Shown: positions 49,532-60,000 of the stretch, piece by piece | How the letters are laid out: each line of letters begins with the position of its first letter | How positions within the stretch are numbered: the stretch's first letter is position 1 | DNA from: Cryptomeria japonica | Lineage: Eukaryota; Streptophyta; Pinopsida; Cupressales; Cupressaceae | DNA: 60,000 bases | Direction of reading: 5' to 3' | Assembly (NCBI RefSeq): GCF_030272615.1 | Contig: NC_081409.1 | Span: forward strand, 915,537,340 to 915,597,339 | The notes under the pieces: generated by a model | Databases searched by the model: none | What the model was told of the DNA's origin: nothing | What the model saw: the letters and a program-made list of their open reading frames with translations, nothing else | Position numbers and translations under genes: made by a program

Positions 49532-51355
49532 CTAAGCTACTGATGGATCATCAAAATCGATCCTCTTCGCCGCACTGCTCAGCTCTGAAGGATCCTGCAC
49601 AAGAAAAATAAACCACAATTAATATTAGTTATATTATATAATTCACATTCAAAAAGTTAACATAAAAATGAACTATTTAATTGAACTATTCATGTTTACC
49701 TCATCTCCACGTTTTCTCTTTAGCTTTGCAGGACTCTTGATGTATGTCTTTGGTAGAGGAGGTATGTTTTGAATATTTTGATACACAACCTACATATGTT
49801 CAGAAACATGAGTTTGATACAAGTTAGCATATAATTGTCACTGATAATAACAAATTATATCTACTAATCAAATAATAAAATAAACACACATCTACTCGAG
49901 GCATCTCTTCTTCTTCTTCAGGTATACTAGATGTAGTCATCAAGGATGTGAAGCCAAGAGTTCTCTATATATATACACAACAAGATATGAAACTATCAAT
50001 CTATGTCTAGACATGTATAATCACTATAAGTTATTTAAACTATTCATTCAATCATATTTGCATTCAACTACCTTTCCCTTCTCTCCAATTGCACTACCAA
50101 ATCCTAGATCACACTGCACCGAACTCGTGCTGCTTGTCCCCTACAAATATAAATGATGAGCATGTATGTACAATAAAATACAAACGACTAGGTGCAATAA
50201 TATATGTACCGTCAAGCTATCGAGGCCAAATGAAATGGCCGACAAGGTGCCCTCCTGAATCTGTCTCAACTCATCCTCAGTCATCAACTGTTAAATAGAT
50301 CATGTAAATAAAAATTAGTACTTAATATTATCTAATTTATAAATATTTAATTAAAATATGACATGAACTGTGGAAACACAAATCTTACCAATACATCATC
50401 AATGTATGATGACAGTGCCTCCTCGCCTCTAGCATGTGAGGACTCCCCAGGGTATCCTCAGTCTATGTAATAACCTCTGGTGCATCATGCATCTCATGCA
50501 CCTCGTAATCTGCACTGTCCACAGTAGGATCAACGGGCTGTCCAACTGGACCCAAGCATACATGCCCACACATGACACAACTATGGGGCATGCATATGTG
50601 TGGAGCCGAGGATGACGTGTCATCGGCATCGGATGCACCGCTACCATCAAGAGTAGTGAATAACCGATATGGTCCATGAAGCCACCTCACAAATGATATC
50701 AGGATGCTGAACTACAGGTGGGGGATCAACATGAGGGGGGATATATGGGCCCTGGACTACTCTAACTACCCCAGGTCTATTTTGGGGCATAACTAAACCT
50801 ACACCCTGGAAAGGTTGGAAGTCAAAGTAGTACACATGTTTGTGTAAAACAAACTCAGCATACAATTTTTTTATGAAATAGAAGGGGATATCAAGATTGT
50901 TGTTGGGTGGTTTGTCGAAAACCATCCACCAATGATCCCAAAAGTTTTTCACAATCCCATCATTTGTGCACCATTTGATAGAAAGTTTTGTTTTTTGGGG
51001 ATCTACGGACTGACCAGTACGAGGATTGACAAACAATGAGGCGATTTCAGCTTTGGATATCTCAAGATCCTTGATATCCTTATATGACAAGCCATCTGCA
51101 TATTTTTCCTTCATAGAATCTCGCCACAAAAGGGCGGCATCATGCTCCTCAGTCATGGTTTCCATACTTTTTACGATCGACATGAGAGGATCAAACAATG
51201 GGTTTAGATGAGGGATCCTACGATATACTTCTACAATACTCCTCAATTCATTCAAATTTTGTGCAATCAAATCTTGAATTGAGGGGGGGGTTTGGCAAAT
51301 GAGGGTTTGGTTGTTGCAGTTGTGGTTGGTTAGTGTTTTTATTGTTATCCCCCAT
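49532..51355 (-). pseudogene. Multi-exon transposon-borne gene, copy B (unknown family)
   Basis: The ATG at 51353-51355 follows an acceptor (TTCAATTAG). The N-terminus is Gln/Pro/Asn-rich. A C8 run near 51283-51290 puts the next part one base out of frame. The core has DLIAQNLNELRSIVEVYRR, WRDSMKEKYADGLSYKDIKD, LSIKWCTNDGIVKNFWDHWW, DKPPNNNLDIPFYF and YYFDFQPFQG, all with counterparts in the copy-A gene. A Cys/His-rich patch (CMPHSCVMCGHVCLG) follows, then a donor at 50388. Later exons: 50287-50210 (EDELRQIQEGTLSAISFGLD), 50140-50070, 49965-49895 (LGFTSLM), 49790-49700 (KSPAKLKRKRGDE), and the last with SSAAKRIDFDDPSVA and stop at 49532. Exon order and the last-exon motif equal copy A. A nuclear DNA-binding accessory or transposase-like role is only a guess. 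Confidence 0.78.
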
Positions 51356-51715
51356 TTTTTACCTAATTGAATGTAAACAATTAAATTTAGTTAACAAATT
51401 TAAGCAATTAGGTATTTGATTTAAAAAAATCCTAGTTTTCATGAAAAAAAAAACCATATTTTCAATGAAAAATCAAATAAACATTCACAAAAAATATAAA
51501 AAATGAATGAAAATGATTCAAAACGACAAAATTCTTACCTCAATCCTTTTTTTAGCAATTTTTTGTCAAAACACCGAATATCGGATGGAGTGGATATCGG
51601 ATTTTGATGAATTCGCACGACCCGTGAGTTAAAAATGACTCGCGGGACTGTCACTGTCGAAATATAAAAGTCTCAGAAAATCGGATATCCAATTTCAACA
51701 CTTAAATTATTTTTA

Positions 51716-52215
51716 AATAACATATATAATATAATATAATAATATATTATTATATTATATAATACGTATTGTATTATATTATATATATTATTATATTATA
51801 TTATATTATATTATATATAATATTATATATAATATAATATAATATAATATAATATTATATTATATTATATATAATATAATATTATATTATATATAATATA
51901 ATATAATATTATATTATATATAATATAATATAATATTATATTATATATAATATAATATAATATTATATATAATATAATATAATATAATATTATATTATAT
52001 TATATTATATTATAATATATAATATAATACGATATTATATAATATATAATATAATATAGTATTATATTATATAATATATAATATAATATAATATTATGTT
52101 ATATTATATATAATATAATATTATATTGTATTATATAATACATATTATATTATATTATATTATATTATATTATATATAATATGTATTATATAATACGTAA
52201 TGTATAATACGTAAC
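51716..52215. repeat. AT microsatellite, TATAATA-type
   Basis: About 500 bp of irregular TATAATATAATATTA repeats, palindromic throughout. TCGGATATCCGA-type palindromes lie on either side (51575-51605 and 52253-52300). Confidence 0.95.
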
Positions 52216-52454
52216 ATATAATATATTTTTTAAATTAAAATTACAAATAAAAATCGGATATCGGATAAAATCCTATATTCGATTTTATCCGATATCCGAT
52301 TTGCATAGGTAATTACCAGGCCAAGGTGTACTGACACCCAGGCCAAGCAAAAAGTCAACACGGATTTTCGCATGTTTAAGCAAGTGAGGAAGGCTATTTT
52401 TTTCATATCACCACTTTTTGGCCCCCCTTGATCCTCCACTAACCCAATAAAAAG

Positions 52455-52590
52455 TCAAAAGTTCCTCAAAACCCGTACTGGTTTTAAGGAACATTATATT
52501 TTATAATAAAAAATGAAAAGTTCCTCAAAACCCGTACGGGTTAAGCAAAACTATAAGTTTTTGTCTTAGTTTTGCATAACCCATACGAGT
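52455..52590. repeat. Subterminal palindromes, right arm, inner group
   Basis: Two units like those of the left arm (GTTCCTCAAAACCCGTACGG) and a variant GCATAACCCATACGAGTTAT. Confidence 0.8.
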
Positions 52591-52619
52591 TATATAGAAC
52601 TAGGAACCAAATAGGAAGT

Positions 52620-52680
<61 letters not shown>

Positions 52681-52766
52681 GATAAAGAGAGGGGGATGGA
52701 GGGAGAAGGAGAGAGGGAGATTAGGAAAAGGAGAGGGAAAGGGAGAGAGGGAGATTGGGAAAAGGA

Positions 52767-52824
<58 letters not shown>

Positions 52825-53160
52825 AGGGGGTGCGATGGAGGGAGAGGGAGAGGGAGATTAGGAAAAGGGGGAGGGGGAGAGGGAGAGAGAGGGATATTGG
52901 GAAAAGGAGAGAGTGAGAGGGAGATAAAGGGAAATTGGGAAAATGAGAGAGAGAGGGAGAGAGAGGGAGAGAGGGACAGAAAGGGAAATTGGGAAAATGA
53001 GAGAGAGAGAGAGAGAGTAGGGTCAAGAGAGGGGGAGGGAGAGAGAGAATATGGTAAGATATGGAGAGGGGGAGGGAGAGGTGGGAGAAGGAGAGCGAGG
53101 GGAGAGAAAGAGGGAGAAGGGGGAGAGGGTGAGAATAGGATAGGATAACAAGATAACAAG

Positions 53161-53215
<55 letters not shown>

Positions 53216-53395
53216 GAGAGGGTGAGAGGGTGAGAGAACGAGAAGGAGAAAAGGGTGAGAGACTCGACATAGAGAGAAGTGTGAGGGGGAGAGAGATGAG
53301 ATAGAACTCAAGGAGGATAATTAGGGCTTAGAATAGACAAATACAGTGATGGGTAAGGAAGATGAGAGAGAGAGAGGAAAATAAGGGAGAGATGC
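52620..53395. repeat. GA-rich microsatellite region
   Basis: Three pure (GA)n blocks (about 52622-52676, 52766-52821 and 53167-53211) joined by irregular purine-only sequence (GAGAGGGAGATTGGGAAAAG recurs). Reading frames of Ser/Leu/Pro (minus) or Arg/Glu (plus) through it are artefacts of the repeat. Confidence 0.95.
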
Positions 53396-53544
53396 ATGTA
53401 TACAAACATATATACATATATCTATATTAATACATGTATATATAACTATATATATGCATATATACATACATAAACACATATTATATATGTATGTCTGTAC
53501 ATGTGTAGTAAATGCTAAGTTTACAAGCATACATTATTATGTCT

Positions 53545-53765
53545 TCATAACCCCTATGGGTTTTGTGAAACACAAAATAATGGCTTTATTTCTACATAAC
53601 CCGTACGGGTTATGTAGAACTATGAATAGTACTTTTTGGTTTTCAAAACTCGTGCAAGTTATGAAGAACTATGAATAGTACTTTTTTTTTTCAAAACCCG
53701 TGTGGGTTATGAAGAACTGTGAATAGTAATTTTTGTTTTTCAAAACCCATGCGGGTTTTGGCTTG
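53545..53765. repeat. Subterminal palindromes, right arm, outer group
   Basis: Five units, e.g. ACATAACCCGTACGGGTTAT, alternating with AGAACTATGAATAGTACTTT spacers. The motif differs slightly (GTTAT instead of GTTTTGAGG) from the inner group. Confidence 0.85.
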
Positions 53766-54597
53766 GTAAGAGGGTTGGAAAACGACCCTAAGGCTTGCAA
53801 GCCCATTTTCCCCCCATTTTTGTCCCTTTACACATTTTTTCATCTTCCAACATGATTTCTCGACTTTGTCATCATCAGGTTTACAAATGATCAAGTGGGT
53901 ATCTCTAAAATTACCACCATAATCTCACACGTCTTCTCAATTTTCTGGCTATATTTTTTTTTCTATTTTTGGACAACATTAGCATAGTAAACTTTAATTT
54001 TCTTTACCAGTGCCTTGACAGTCCTCACAGACATATGTCTACCATGTTTTTAATAACTTTTGATATACTTGACCAAATTCAAAATAAATTACATATTATT
54101 GTTCTACACTAGATTCTATACACTTTAAAAAAAAAAAATCATTTTTGATTATTTTGATGCATGTTATGCCCAGCGCACGAATAGGTACCAAATTTTCAGG
54201 ATGCGGTCACTTAAAAAAATCATAAAAAAAAATACTCAACATAAAATTACAAAAAAATACACAACTTCTAGATAACACTCTTACCTATCATCCTACCAAA
54301 GGGTTTTGCAAACTAGTAAATCTAACTATATATTTTGTGCAGCGCACGAAAACAACTATGTTATATTTTTATGAAAAAATCAGGAACAGTTTTTCGTGCA
54401 TGAAAGGTTTGACCCTCTTAATCTTATCCAATTTAAAAAAAATTTAGTAGTTTAGAAACTAGATTCAGAGAACTACAATTCTTATTCTTTTCTCAACTCC
54501 TAGGTTTTAGTGCATGACCTTCAAATATCTTTTTGAAGTTCAGGTTATGGCATTTTCAAAAAAAAAAGAAAAAGTGGCCACTTATACACTCCTTTTT

Positions 54598-54622
54598 GTT
54601 CACCATCTTGGTGCACTTACCC
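54598..54622. repeat. Right terminal inverted repeat of copy B
   Basis: Ends CACCATCTTGGTGCACTTAC plus CC, followed by the TTGA duplication at 54623-54626. Confidence 0.9.
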
Positions 54623-56203
54623 TTGAATATGGAGGTATGAATGACATGACGGTAGCCAAAAAATTGGTTTGTGTTGGAGTAGATGGAGCTTCAGTAATGC
54701 AAGGTCACAGGAATGGTCTTTGTACAAAGATTGAAACTTCATTTGCACTGTACATTACTGCAATTCACTGCATGGCTCACAGAATGAATCTAGCTTTTGG
54801 AATTGTTAGCAAGTTTCCTTTTGTTAAAAAAATTGACATTTTAATTAGAGAGCTCTACTCACACTTCTGTCGAAGTCCCAACCGATTTATGGAATTTAAA
54901 CAAGCTTCTCAAGGATAATGATACCAAATGGATCTCTTTGGATGGTCCAGTGCATCGAGTGTTTTCAAAATATCCATCCTTGATTGGACTATTTCACACA
55001 ACTAGCGACGAATCAGATCAACCGAAATTTCCTAAACTTCTTAGCAGGTTAAGTAATTTAGAGACACTCTCAACTTTAGCAGCTCTTCTGCCCATGCTAG
55101 AGGAAATGAGGAATATTATCAAGGCTGCCCAAAAAAGATCTCTGTATATTGTACAATATGCTATGCTGCGTAAGATGACATGCATGACCCTCAATAATCT
55201 CTATCGAAATCAACCAACACTATCTAATGAAAAATTTGTTAAGTGGCAGACACTCACAGATTTGAACAATCTTGGTAAAGTTTTACAAATCTATGCAGAT
55301 AGGGAGGTATGTGCCAATGTACGGGGAGTTGAGATACCAATGCACTTCTATGCCATGGTTGACCTCGAGGAACCAAGAAAGCGCCCCAGGAAGCAACTAA
55401 CAAGAGTTACAAGGGAAGATTTCGACAAGATTGTTGAGACTGTAACTACTTATGTGAAGAAAGTTGCGTATGATCTTTCCTCACAAATTAGAAGCTGATT
55501 CCCTCCCGACAACCTACTCGAAGGCATGTCTATCATGTTTCCTCATTATTGGAGCCTCAACAGTGCAGCCGATTTTCAAAGTAAGCTATTGACTTTGATA
55601 AAACAATTTTGCATATCCAGAGAATTGAATGGAGTAACTATAAATAGAATATTAGACGAAACTCATCTTCGAGAGCAATCATCTCATTTTGCATACACTA
55701 TGAGAGAACAATATGCCAAAATGGAGAACCCCCGCAAAGAGGGATCAGTAACAAGGCTTTGGAAAACTATAGCTGAAAACAAAATGTTGCATGATTCAAT
55801 GCCAGAATATTTGAAGCTTGTTGATTTATGTCTTACCATGATATTGGGTTCGGTGGAAGATGAGAGAGTTTTCAGTGCTTTGGGGTTCCTAAAATCAAAG
55901 CTAAGAAACAAACTAGACAAAAATTTGGAAAATTCCTTGAGGCTCTATACATCTAGGTATGATGTCCACACTTTTCCTTACAATAGGGCACTACAAATCT
56001 GGAGGTCCAAATGTGAAAGAAGAGGTTTGGGCAACACTTCAAACCAAAGTGCCAGTGGGACTATTGCCCCATGTACTAGACCGTCACCTACTAGTAGCAT
56101 TGAGATGCACTTCGGCGAAGGTATGCAAACTCAGAGTGAAGAAACTCAAACCACAGACAAGAATCAAGAAAGCTCTGAATTTGATGAGGATGAATGGCAA
56201 CTG
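54623..56203 (+). pseudogene. hAT-type transposase, 3' half
   Basis: Continues the frame interrupted at 44361. It has the second RNase-H-like Asp in CVGVDGASVMQGHRNG, then the conserved IHCMAHRMNLAF and ELYSHFCRSPNRFMEF. After a frameshift near 54905 come KWISLDGPVHRVFSKY and a long helical part. TGA at 55496-55498 precedes PPDNLLEG and the C-terminal dimerisation region with GSVEDERVFSALGFLKSKLR (the Glu here is in the position of the third catalytic residue). An acidic tail ends at 56203. Compared with full-length ZNF862-like proteins nothing large is missing, so the gene was probably intact not long before the stops and the insertion. Confidence 0.88.
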
Positions 56204-57148
56204 TAAGAGATTGGTATTTATTAATCTTATTACTGTATCTCATCATTCATATTACAAAAGCATATTACTTTTTGCAATTAGAATTTAATATTGATTTGTA
56301 ATTGTATTTTTCAATTTTCTATTTCCAGATTTAAAATAGCATAATAAAAAAAAAACCATAATGTGTTTATTGATACAGAGATGTTTATTGTGTTTGAGTC
56401 TCAAATCTATGTGATACATTTCAAAACCATATGATACAATTCATCCAATAGTAATACACATGTCGAGAACTTAGATTTTCATTAATACTTTCAAAATATA
56501 GCCATATGATACAATTCATTTAATAGTAATACACCAATCTGTGTGATTCTCCATGCAAATTGCAAAAGTGAATACAAAGTTTTAGAACCCTTTTCAAATG
56601 ACCCCGAATTCCCTTTTATAAAAACAAGAGAGCAACAATAGCTCCTGTGTGATTCTCTAATGTCCATGCAAAAGTGAATACAAAGTTTCAGAACCCTTTG
56701 CAAATGACCCCGAATTCTCTTTTATAGAAACAAGGGAGCAACAACAGCTTTAGGTCGAATTGCAAGTTTGCAACATGTGAAGACTAAACATCAAAATAAA
56801 AAACTCAGCACAGATTTATATGGCCATCACAGGCCGTATTACCAATTTAACATCTGCTACATGTTTGATGTCTCCTGTTCAAAAAACAAAGTTCAAAATT
56901 AATTATTAATTCATGCCATGACAAATTAAACATAGATAATAGCAGTGCCTAAAACCTACTAATCAGAAATAGAGAAACACATAAATGTTAAAGCAAGGGA
57001 GAATTTGAGAATACAAATTTACTAGCTGAAGTTTTGCACTGTGCATCATAGATTCATAGGCTGGATTAGCAAAATAGCAAATGGAAAAAACATAAAACCT
57101 TGAAATTAAGAGTAAAAGAATAAAATTGTGCAATACATACTATGATTC
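56204..57148. repeat. Intergenic region with direct repeats
   Basis: Non-coding DNA between two convergent genes. CCATATGATACAATTCAT occurs twice (near 56430 and 56502), and a unit of about 106 bp (TGTGTGATTCTC...AAGTGAATACAAAGTTT...GACCCCGAATTC) is duplicated at 56540-56752. Confidence 0.8.
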
Positions 57149-59981
57149 TTAAGAAATTTGTGCCAGTTTTTGTAGGGTGCTCCACTCTTCGTCTGATGGA
57201 AGGTCAATTTTCTGTAAACTATGGAAAGTCAACTCCAACTTCATCAACATTCCATATTTAGAAGATTTACTTGGCATCACTGTTTCATCCAATACCGAAT
57301 TTAGAGTTGTAAATGGTTGGATGAATTCCAGAAAGCTTTGGGGAGTTGTGTCCTTTGGAAGCAAGTCTAAATCAAACTTCATTTTTATCTCCATGCTTCT
57401 TTTGTAAGCTTCTTCTCCAATGAATTTATTTGATTTGTCAACAAGCTTAGGAAAACCAAGTTTAATCAAATTATTTTTCTTTTCTTCCAGCTTCAATATC
57501 TTTTTTCCACAACTTTCCATAACTTTTGTTGTTTCCCTTAGCTTTTGGCATTTTTGAATGATAGATGATCTCTTAATTGTGGCATCAATGCGGCTCTTAA
57601 TTCCCTTGGATGCCAAGTAGCTGTCACTGGAATTGTAGACTACTTTCAAAATCTTTTTTGCCATATCCTCTTTTGAATAAGCATGTGTGCTCTTCTCATA
57701 GTGCCCTTTGATTTTTTTATAAATTAGTCTCATGCTTTCAGTCAATTGAAACCATTCACACAACTTCTCACTCCTCTACATTACTTGCCGCCAAATGTTT
57801 TCTTGTATATACTTCGTTGTATTTTTCATATTATCTTTCAATCTACCCTCCAAAGTTTTTATTTTATCATTTGCATTGTCCAGGTCTTTTTTCATTTGTG
57901 CACATTTTTCTTTCTTCCTCTACTTCCTCTTGCAAATATTTTTCTTTTTCCTTCCCATGATCCAATAGGTCCTGTAATTTTCTCATTTCGGTGGCAACAG
58001 ACTCATAACTTTTGTATAATTTTTGAAAACTGGCTTTTTCCTCAGCAATTTTTTTTACTGCTTTTAGCTAGTTTTTCCAATTAGGTCCTTCAATTCTGCA
58101 TCCATCTTCTCCTGCTTTGCAATTTTTTATCGTTTTTTGTAAATCATTGCACTTGCTATTTGTTGCTTTCCTCCTTGATTTTTCATTTTCCAGGTCTACC
58201 TGTAACTTTTCTATTTGTTTCTCCAGTTTATTTTTTTCTCTCTCCACCTTTAGCAGTGAAGTGTAGACCACTTCGTTAGTCCTTTTTGACACACTAATTT
58301 TGTCTACATTATGTACTTTGGAAAAATCCATTTGGAGGGTGCTAACTTGAAATTGAGAGGGATCTATCTGACTGTGTGGTGGATTTTTATCTTTAGATGG
58401 GGTCGAGGGCATAACAACCATGAACTCCATCATATCTTTATGTGGGTCATATGTTGGAAATACCCTGTTCCTTGCAGGTTGTTCGTTTACAACTTTAGAC
58501 ACAGAATACCTATGAAATGCTTTCTTTTTTTCTTTATTTACTTTTGTTGTGTGTTCATATTTTTCATAGTAATCACGAAATTGAAAATCTGGGCTTGCTG
58601 AAGCAATTGAATGTTTGAAAGGTGACATAGGAATACCATAGGCTCCAGTTCCACTTATTCTTGTGGTTTTAACTAATGCTTGACCAAGATTACCAACAAC
58701 AGTTCCTGATGCTATCCCACTCCCACTAACACTTTCATGTGTAGTTTTCATAGTCTTTTGAGGTGTGTGATCTGAAGCTGCAAATGATTGATTTGTAGTG
58801 TCAGTGGCACTTGATATAGGATTCTCAATAGTATGAGATTGAGTATCTACCTCTAGTGGCCTCTTGTGAGAGATATTTTGTTGTTGCCCTTGTCCAACAC
58901 CAAGACAACTAGTATCAGTAGTAGTACCCATGCCAACCCCACCAATCACAACGACACTTGACTGAACAATAATAGGAATACTATCCCTAGATTCTCCACC
59001 AGTGGCAGTGGCACTTGATTCACCACCAATGGGAATACCATGATGTGGTGGTGGTTGTGGATTTGAACCTGAAACAAATGTAGGTGGACCCTGAGGGTAA
59101 TGAGTAGTACCTATCCATGATGAATCTAAAGAATCAAGTCGAATGACTGGTTTAAGATGACTTTTTGATTTTGACTGTGATGGAAGTTGTACTTGAAGTG
59201 GATACCAAATCTCCTCTCCTCTGGCACCTAGACCACCACCTTCAAAACCCATTTTTTCCACAAGGTTTGCCCCTTTGCTATATTTTTCTTTCATGAACTC
59301 ATTGACTCCACCTAATATTTTCTGGACTATAGTAGTTGTTGGAGGGGGCTCAATGGCAATCTCATGCTCATAATCATCTGCAGTCCTGCCATGCTCCATA
59401 TCCCACAATTTGCTAAACTCCGCATCCTCGTCGATGCTCTCAAATTCTGCACTTGTCTTTGGTTCACCAAGATTCTTCCTCATAGTCCAAAAATCATTTA
59501 TTTTGGTTTGAGTCCAATAATTCTCTTTACATTCATGCAAAATTGATTTGGGAATAGATTTCTTAGGTGGATTAGCAAATTTAAGGTAGAAATTGTAGGA
59601 CCTCCTATTTTGGATGCCTTGGCCCTCCTCTATTTTCCTCTGTGTGTGCATTTGCAATGCCATAATTTGTGATAAAATTTCTTCTATTGAAATGTTATTG
59701 TCAGCTGCAATTTTCTCCATCTCTTTTTTAACCTTATCCCAGGAGTCCATGTTTCTAAGCTTTTCTAGCAATGGTTTACTTTTATGTTGACATAACACTG
59801 AAGAGTTCCCATTTTTCTTAAGCCTTGCTTGAACTACACCGATTGGATCATACTTCCAGAAAGCCTCATCACCAAAGTTAAAAACTGTCAAAAAATCATG
59901 TGCCACATTGAATGTTTTTCTCTCAAATGTGAACCCTCCACATGAGAAAGGCAAGGAAGGAAATATGCTCTTCTTTTGCTA
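57149..59981 (-). pseudogene. G-patch and coiled-coil protein, broken, cut by window edge
   Basis: The frame is open from just after a TAG near 59982 (possibly a splice acceptor; the 5' part lies beyond the window). The N-terminal part has CGGFTFERKTFNVAHDF and YDPIGVVQARLKK. At residues 227-256 from 59954 a G-patch-like block, SKGANLVEKMGFEGGGLGAR, fits the GxxLxxMGxxxGxGLG consensus. A Ser/Thr/Gly/Pro-rich low-complexity middle follows, then coiled coil (LEKQIEKLQVDLENEKSRRK; LRKLQDLLDHGKEKEK-like). TAG at 58068-58070, a frameshift near 57905 and TAG near 57779 interrupt it. The C-terminal 200 residues (SRIDATIKRSSIIQKCQKLR; LLPKDTTPQSFLEFIQPFT) are open to 57149. G-patches bind RNA or helicases; here the protein may belong to a retroelement. 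Family not recognised. Confidence 0.65.
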
Positions 59982-60000
59982 ACCATGGAAGTGTCTATCT

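Larger units (their letters stand above)
44362..54622. mobile_element. DNA transposon copy B, 10,261 bp, complete ends
   Basis: Bounded by inverted termini (GGGTAAGTACATCAAGATGG left; GGGTAAGTGCACCAAGATGG right, reverse-complemented; 23 of the first 25 bases agree) and by TTGA duplications. Both arms also carry GTGGCCAC (44393-44400; 54574-54581) and AACCCGTACGGGTT-type palindromes. The interior holds, in order: a long inverted repeat, a plus-strand unknown ORF, a 359-bp satellite, a minus-strand multi-exon gene shared with copy A, and AT and GA microsatellites. It interrupts a hAT gene. 44640-45540 and 53770-54560 are non-coding. No known transposase was recognised; a 4-bp duplication and GGG tips do not fit CACTA, hAT or typical Mutator elements. 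Confidence 0.88.

Noticed and set aside
44362-54622. Assignment of copy B to CACTA/En-Spm because of size and subterminal repeats
   Set aside because: The tips are GGGTAAGT, not CACTA, and the duplication is 4 bp, not 3; no TNPD-like transposase was recognised.

Overview
The window is AT-rich nuclear plant DNA, most likely from a conifer. That is an inference from three things: a TIR-NBS-LRR fragment in the conifer style (the KLQEWK...NVSF block followed by an intron and NNVPLVVANHP), intron-bearing degenerate genes, and layers of nested retrotransposons. I see no intact host gene, rRNA, tRNA or CRISPR. Nearly everything with coding character is a transposable element or a broken gene.

Layout. 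1-3290 holds nothing I can name. 3327-4411 (minus) is a broken TIR-NBS resistance gene, with the 3' LTR of a minus-strand retrotransposon (4441-5635) inserted just upstream and that element's tandem-repeat-rich 3' region behind it. 10393-12045 is a rearranged Ty1-copia element, its gag/protease inverted relative to its RT/RNase H. Its RNase H is cut at 12046 by one end of an unusual DNA transposon (copy A), which carries a multi-exon gene on the plus strand up to 15389. 17040-19400 is a duplicated AT-rich repeat whose second copy received a LINE-style retroposon (17889-19229, 18-bp target duplication). 19661-20727 and 21503-21951 are LTR-like. 22480-23065 is a second dead copia. It is interrupted by a complete, non-autonomous minus-strand LTR retrotransposon (23089-31056, 5-bp duplication CATTT) with a multi-zinc-knuckle gag and a second, roughly 1000-codon frame of unknown function but no pol.

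31-42 kb is mostly unrecognised AT-rich DNA with small repeats, a third copy of the AT-rich repeat and one LTR. 43260-56203 is a hAT-type transposase gene (ZNF862/KIAA1586-like) with TCGCC repeats upstream. It is split by a 10,261-bp element (copy B, 44362-54622) with terminal inverted repeats and a 4-bp duplication TTGA. 57149-59981 (minus) is a broken G-patch/coiled-coil protein gene running off the window edge.

The main result is the A/B family. The two copies share a terminus beginning (G)GGTAAGTRCAYCAAGATGG, palindromic subterminal repeats built on AACCCGTACGGGTT, and homologous intron-rich genes with the same last-exon motif (KR[LI]DFDD). Copy B also carries a 1.1-kb inverted repeat, a roughly 359-bp satellite array and long GA/CT and AT microsatellites. 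I could not place the family in a known superfamily.
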